Shown here in pieces: positions 60,663 to 64,000 of a DNA stretch of 64,000 nucleotides. A model generated the notes under the pieces. It did no database searches and had not been told where the DNA came from. It was given only the letters and a program-made list of their open reading frames with translations. The stretch comes from Paenibacillus sp. Soil522. Lineage in GTDB: Bacteria > Bacillota > Bacilli > Paenibacillales > Paenibacillaceae. The translations under genes and the position numbers were made by a program. The stretch covers positions 62,001-126,000 of the forward strand of contig NZ_LMRV01000002.1 in the NCBI RefSeq assembly GCF_001428245.1, in the 5' to 3' direction. Position 1 is the stretch's first letter. Each line of letters begins with the position of its first letter.

Positions 60663-61565
60663 TTGAGGCTGGATTGTGCCATTATCGGGGGCGGGCCGGC
60701 GGGCTTAAATGCTGCGCTGGTGCTTGGAAGATCGCGGAGAGACGTTATTTTATTCGATCATAACAAGCCCAGAAACGCGGTGACGCATGAGTCGCACGGC
60801 TTCATCACGCGAGACGGCATCCCGCCGCGCGATTTCCGCAGACTTGCCCATGAGGATATTGCCAAATACCCTTCGGTGACGATCAAACCGGACAAGGTCA
60901 CGGAGGTGGAGTCGAAGGGAGAAGGCTTTCAGCTGACGACGGGCAATGGCGTCATGTATCAGGCCCGCACCATTATTTTGGCTGCCGGGCTGAAGGAAGC
61001 ATTGCCGGCAGTTCCTGGCATTCATGACTATTATGGCAAAAGCTTGTTCAGCTGTCCCTATTGTGACGGCTGGGAGCTGCGGGATAAACCGCTGGTCGTC
61101 ATTTCAGAGGGCTCGAACATATTTCACCTGGTGAAAATTGTCTATAACTGGAGCAAGGATATGCTCGTATGCACGAATGGAGCGAATAGCTTGAGCGTGG
61201 AGCAAATAGGACAGCTGAGGCAGAAGGGCATTCAGATAAACCTGCACCGGATTAAAGCACTGCACGGGGAGAATGGACAGCTAAGCCGCATTGTTTTTGC
61301 AAATAACGCAGCGGTAAAGCGCGCAGGCGGCTTCATTACTCCGTCCTGGGATCAGGCGGTCCCCTTCGGCGAAGCGCTCGGCTGCGCGATGACGCAAGCA
61401 GGCGGTTTCATTACAGATGATTATGGCAGAACGAGTGTTAGAGGCGTGTATGCTGCCGGCGACTCCTCGATTATTGCACCCGCGCAGCTAATCATTGCCG
61501 CCGGCGAGGGCAGCAAGGCCGCAATTGGCGTTAATACCGATTTGACGGTTCAGGATTTTGGTTAA
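60663..61565 (+). CDS. Thioredoxin-reductase-like flavoprotein with CPYC and a degenerate NAD(P)H motif
   Basis: A 300-residue FAD protein. DCAIIGGGPAGLNAALVLGRSRRDVILFD near residues 4-32 binds FAD; the redox disulphide is CPYC at 131-134 followed by DGWEL, as in disulphide-forming relatives (GliT/HlmI type); GVYAAGDSS near 268 is the second FAD contact. Where thioredoxin reductase has GxGxxA/G in the NADPH domain, this protein reads PLVVISEGSNIFHL near 143-156, so binding of NADPH is doubtful. Start: AAGGAG sits 8 bases before TTG 60663; GTG 60654 overlaps it. Confidence 0.8.
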   Translation: MRLDCAIIGGGPAGLNAALVLGRSRRDVILFDHNKPRNAVTHESHGFITRDGIPPRDFRRLAHEDIAKYPSVTIKPDKVTEVESKGEGFQLTTGNGVMYQARTIILAAGLKEALPAVPGIHDYYGKSLFSCPYCDGWELRDKPLVVISEGSNIFHLVKIVYNWSKDMLVCTNGANSLSVEQIGQLRQKGIQINLHRIKALHGENGQLSRIVFANNAAVKRAGGFITPSWDQAVPFGEALGCAMTQAGGFITDDYGRTSVRGVYAAGDSSIIAPAQLIIAAGEGSKAAIGVNTDLTVQDFG

Positions 61566-61570
61566 TAGCG

Positions 61571-61720
61571 GGAGAGCGGCACATACTTTGCTCGATTTTG
61601 GAGGAAGAGAATAGAGAACCGATGCTGTATGCAGATACCAAAAATCCGGCCTCCAATAAAGTATATAAAAATGTAGGCTTCGTAGAGAGCGGACAGGTTG
61701 CCGAGATCCGATTTAGATAA
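61571..61720 (+). pseudogene. C-terminal remnant of a GNAT acetyltransferase gene
   Basis: A 49-codon frame reads ILCSILEEENREPMLYADTKNPASNKVYKNVGFVESGQVAEIRFR (in parts: LYADTKNPASNKVYKNVGF and ESGQVAEIRF), the final strand-helix-strand of GNAT enzymes, and ends in TAA 61720. The acetyl-CoA part is gone and the frame begins within the flavoprotein gene end. A deletion that brought the flavoprotein gene to this tail is the simplest explanation. Confidence 0.6.
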
Positions 61721-61775
61721 ACTAGAGCGTTCTATTTCATTATGTTTGTTAGACGAATGGATCAAGAAACAAAAA

Positions 61776-61797
61776 AACTCAGTCAGGGACTGAGTTG
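61776..61797 (-). terminator. Terminator of the carbonic anhydrase gene
   Basis: Nine-bp stem aactcagtc/gactgagtt around 3 bases; on the minus strand it is followed by TTTTTTGTTTCTTG, so it ends the carbonic anhydrase transcript. Confidence 0.75.
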
Positions 61798-61859
61798 GTA
61801 AAATTGTCGACGACATCAACGACTGTTGAAAAAGCGTGCGAGATAGCTGCCTCCGGCAG

Positions 61860-62426
61860 CTATTCTTCGCGGTAATCCTGAATGAGAACCTCCAGCGCGC
61901 CCGTATTCGGGTCGATAATAAAACCGTGAACCGGGATATCCTTAGGGAAGAGCGGGTGCTTCCGAATTAACTTAACGCTCTGCATGACGCCTTCCGCTGG
62001 GCTTGAGAAGCCCCGCAAAAACTTCTCCATACGAATGCCTGAATTTTCGAGAGTCTCAATGGCGAGCGGATCGATGCCATGATCAATGAACTTGCTAACC
62101 ATGCCCTCCGTATCAAGGTTCGTCATGCCGCAGCCATGATGGCCAATAACAAGCACCTCGCGCGCGCCAAGCTCATAGACAGCGACAAGAATGCTGCGCA
62201 TCGCGCTGCCGAACGGTTGGGTCAGAATCGCGCCGGCATTTTTGATGAATTTAGCATCGCCATTTCTTAAATTTAATGCTTTAGGCAGCAGCTCCACGAG
62301 CCGTGTATCCATACACGTAAGGATGGCTACTTTTTTATCAGGATATTTGTCAGTCAAGTAGGCCTCGTATTGCTTCTCTTCGACAAACTGCTTATTAAAC
62401 TCTAATAGACCTGGAACAATGGACAT
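61860..62426 (-). CDS. Beta-carbonic anhydrase
   Basis: A 188-residue type II beta-carbonic anhydrase that hydrates CO2 to bicarbonate. Zn ligands Cys38 (ILTCMDTR), His96 and Cys99 (VIGHHGCGM) and the Asp40-Arg42 dyad are present. Length is a little short of the usual 190-220. AGGAGG lies before ATG 62426. Monocistronic with own terminator. Confidence 0.9.
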   Translation of the reverse strand: MSIVPGLLEFNKQFVEEKQYEAYLTDKYPDKKVAILTCMDTRLVELLPKALNLRNGDAKFIKNAGAILTQPFGSAMRSILVAVYELGAREVLVIGHHGCGMTNLDTEGMVSKFIDHGIDPLAIETLENSGIRMEKFLRGFSSPAEGVMQSVKLIRKHPLFPKDIPVHGFIIDPNTGALEVLIQDYREE

Positions 62427-62498
62427 ATGATTTCCTCCTAGCCAAAGTACTAGCTATCTATCTATTTACTTATATTATTCATAGAAAGAGGGAGCGAG

Positions 62499-62618
62499 TC
62501 AAATGATCATCTCATGAATGAACCCGCTATCCGTCGCTTTTTCCAGCATTTTGTCGTATAAGGGGTCAAAGCTGAGGAGATCTTTGGCGTAAATGGAAAA
62601 TGCTTGTCTTAGTATAGC
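62499..62618 (-). pseudogene. C-terminal tail of an unidentified gene
   Basis: A minus-strand frame of about 38 codons ends AFSIYAKDLLSFDPLYDK..EKATDSGFIHEMII and TGA; it opens after a TAA without a start codon. Codon use and amino acid mix look like coding sequence, so I list it as a possible remnant. Family unknown. Confidence 0.3.
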
Positions 62619-62716
62619 TTAATTAGCTCAAATCTGCACCACGGGTCGCGTACATAGAAAAAGGCAGCGGCTTAGGTGTTTTCCCTTGAGCGGCTGCCTC
62701 TTGTTTGTAAATCTTA

Positions 62717-63436
62717 TTATTGCGGATTTGTCGTCCAAATGCCTGCAGTTCTGATAAATACGCGATCTGGAAGCTTTAAGGCCGCTATGACCAGCTCCGC
62801 TACATCTTCGGCCTGCATCATACGATCCTCGTCGCCGATTTTTAGGCCCGCATTCGATGCCAGCTCCGTGTTAACGGTGCTTGGCGTAAGGGCTGTGACG
62901 CGAATGTTCGATTTGCGAACCTCCTGCATAAGCGCCTCTGTCATGCCGATAACGGCGAACTTGGATGCGCAGTAAGCCGAGCCGGTTGCAAAACCGCGCT
63001 CGCCAGCCGTAGAAGCGATGTTAATGATGCTTCCGCTGCTTTGCTCAAGCATAGTTGGAAGCACGGCGCGGGTGGCATAGTAGGTTCCCATAACATTCGT
63101 TTGGATGATTCGCTTCCATTGCTCGGGGTCCATCTCCAGCAGCGTGCCGAATGTTCCAATCCCCGCATTGTTAATCAGAATATCAATGGAGCCAAGGCTT
63201 TCCTTCAGAGCTGATACAGCTTGATCGACATCTGATTTTACAGACACATCAGCTTTTGCAATCACAACTTTTACGCCGTATTTGTTCGCAAGCTCTGCTT
63301 GCAGTGCTTCCAGATCGGAGCTTGTCCGGGCGACTAAGCCGAGGTTTACGCCCTCTGCGGCCAGTGCGGCTGCGATCGCCTTGCCGATCCCTTTGCCGGC
63401 TCCTGTAATGATAGCTGATTTATTTTTTAATTCCAT
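62717..63436 (-). CDS. Short-chain dehydrogenase/reductase (3-ketoacyl reductase-like)
   Basis: A 239-residue classical SDR. Cofactor motif TGAGKGIGKAIA near residues 10-21, NNAGIG near 90, catalytic Ser in NIASTAGERG near 140, Tyr-x-x-x-Lys in SAYCASKFAVIG near 153-164. Acts on an unknown carbonyl. AGGAGAG lies before ATG 63436, so the longer reading is rejected. Confidence 0.85.
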   Translation of the reverse strand: MELKNKSAIITGAGKGIGKAIAAALAAEGVNLGLVARTSSDLEALQAELANKYGVKVVIAKADVSVKSDVDQAVSALKESLGSIDILINNAGIGTFGTLLEMDPEQWKRIIQTNVMGTYYATRAVLPTMLEQSSGSIINIASTAGERGFATGSAYCASKFAVIGMTEALMQEVRKSNIRVTALTPSTVNTELASNAGLKIGDEDRMMQAEDVAELVIAALKLPDRVFIRTAGIWTTNPQ

Positions 63437-63645
63437 GCTGATCTCTCCTCTGCTAATTGCCGTTTTCTCGATTCGTAAGTAGCGACTCGGGTATGATATC
63501 CTTTTACTAAGGATCAAATACGTAATGTTAATTATTAGGCTAGACCATCCTTAATGCAAGAACCAACTTTTTAGTAGAATAGTATTATCTTTATGCAGTT
63601 ACCCTGTAAGACTGCTGTTAAAGTAGTTTTTTTGGAAAAAAATAA

Positions 63646-63683
63646 GAAAAACGAGCCTTAGAAGTCTAGAGGCTCGTTTTTCT
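63646..63683. terminator. Bidirectional terminator
   Basis: Stem gaaaaacgagcct/aggctcgtttttc around 11 bases with A run on the left and T run on the right; it ends the NlpC/P60 gene (minus) or whatever reads in plus. Confidence 0.75.
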
Positions 63684-63760
63684 TTGGTTATGATCTTGTT
63701 TTGAAAAAGTAGATATTTGTAGGCGCTCCCTTGGGAATCTTCAAGGCATGGCGTCTGTTG

Positions 63761-64000
63761 TTAGTTGATAACTCGTCTTGCTGTAATAAATCTTTCCTTG
63801 TAGTAGCTGCTATTGATATTGGAAATGATAACATCGTTTTTGGAGCCGGCGTTATGAATCATTTTTCCTCCGCCAATGTAGATTCCTACATGGCCGACAT
63901 TGGTCTTATCTTTAGCATTTAACCAAGTGAAAATCAAGTCGCCTTTTTCAAATTTACCCCAAGCGACCTTCTTGCCTACTTTAGCTTGATCGTCATCATC
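63761..64000 (-). CDS. NlpC/P60-family peptidase, 3' end (runs off the window)
   Basis: The last 79 residues of a minus-strand protein whose 5' end is beyond 64000. FEKGDLIFTWL, VGHVGIYIGGGKMIHNAG and the C-terminal ITARRVIN are the NlpC/P60 pattern, with the catalytic His in NVGHVGIY and the third polar residue in the HNAG turn; the Cys (in DCSG) must be outside. Such enzymes cut peptidoglycan stem peptides. Stop is TAA at 63761-63763. Confidence 0.8.
   Translation of the reverse strand, partial: DDDDQAKVGKKVAWGKFEKGDLIFTWLNAKDKTNVGHVGIYIGGGKMIHNAGSKNDVIISNINSSYYKERFITARRVIN

Noticed and set aside
1-64000. CRISPR arrays, tRNA or rRNA genes, riboswitch cores, intact insertion sequences
   Set aside because: None could be recognised on reading; no regularly spaced identical repeats of CRISPR length, no CCA-ending tRNA-like folds, and no transposase-like protein.

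Overview
The window reads as a piece of the chromosome of a spore-forming Gram-positive bacterium, most likely Paenibacillus or a close relative. The signs are a complete GerA-type spore germination operon, two YesM/YesN-type two-component systems next to sugar ABC transporters that lack their own ATPase, a B. subtilis-like yjlC-ndh pair with Rex-like sites, an MhqR-type quinone-defence cluster, strong AGGAGG-type ribosome binding sites and many intrinsic terminators. I see no rRNA, tRNA, CRISPR array, prophage or intact insertion sequence. The genus is inferred from gene content and was not tested by phylogeny.

Layout. 1-4.8 kb: soluble MprF-like domain protein, a CWB2-like small protein, a two-gene GMC dehydrogenase unit, a DoxX-like membrane protein and the tail of a lost gene. 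4.8-9 kb: quinone reductase, a polar amino acid (probably cystine) ABC operon and a nitroreductase. 9-15.8 kb: GH51 arabinofuranosidase, RlmN-like methylase, ThuA protein, GreA, a GNAT-nitrilase fusion whose nucleophile cysteine is replaced by serine, and a secreted helical protein. 16-17.9 kb: an actin-like ATPase, a small basic/acidic partner and a 20-bp-periodic DNA array, together resembling a plasmid-type ParM/ParR/parC segregation cassette. 17.9-31.8 kb: NADH dehydrogenase II with its DUF1641 partner, an Mta/TipA-like MerR activator, DUF2157/GDYXXLXY membrane protein, DbpA helicase, methyltransferase, PhnA, sugar epimerase, ABC exporter, MBL-fold hydrolase and a DUF1835 protein. 32-35.3 kb: MarR (MhqR-like), DoxX, ring-cleaving dioxygenase, esterase and flavin reductase, with two copies of one 16-bp palindrome as likely operators. 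35.4-38.9 kb: a phosphonate/phosphite-type ABC importer. 39-46 kb: a fragment of a metallophosphoesterase gene, then sugar importer genes and a sensor kinase/regulator pair. 46.3-54.8 kb: a tiny ORF, a short pyruvate kinase and a second sugar importer/two-component set arranged divergently. 54.9-60.5 kb: secreted PD40 propeller protein and gerA-C-D-B. 60.6-64 kb: thioredoxin-reductase-like flavoprotein, GNAT remnant, beta-carbonic anhydrase, SDR, and the 3' end of an NlpC/P60 hydrolase.

Main points for a second look: the chromosomal actin/adaptor/iteron cassette; three dispersed copies of one ~50-bp hairpin repeat (32520, 46549, 49597 inverted); paired MhqR-like operators; tandem Rex-like sites; the serine-for-cysteine nitrilase; a pyruvate kinase without its C-terminal domain; a thioredoxin-reductase-like protein with a degenerate nucleotide-binding motif; and several gene tails that mark past deletions.
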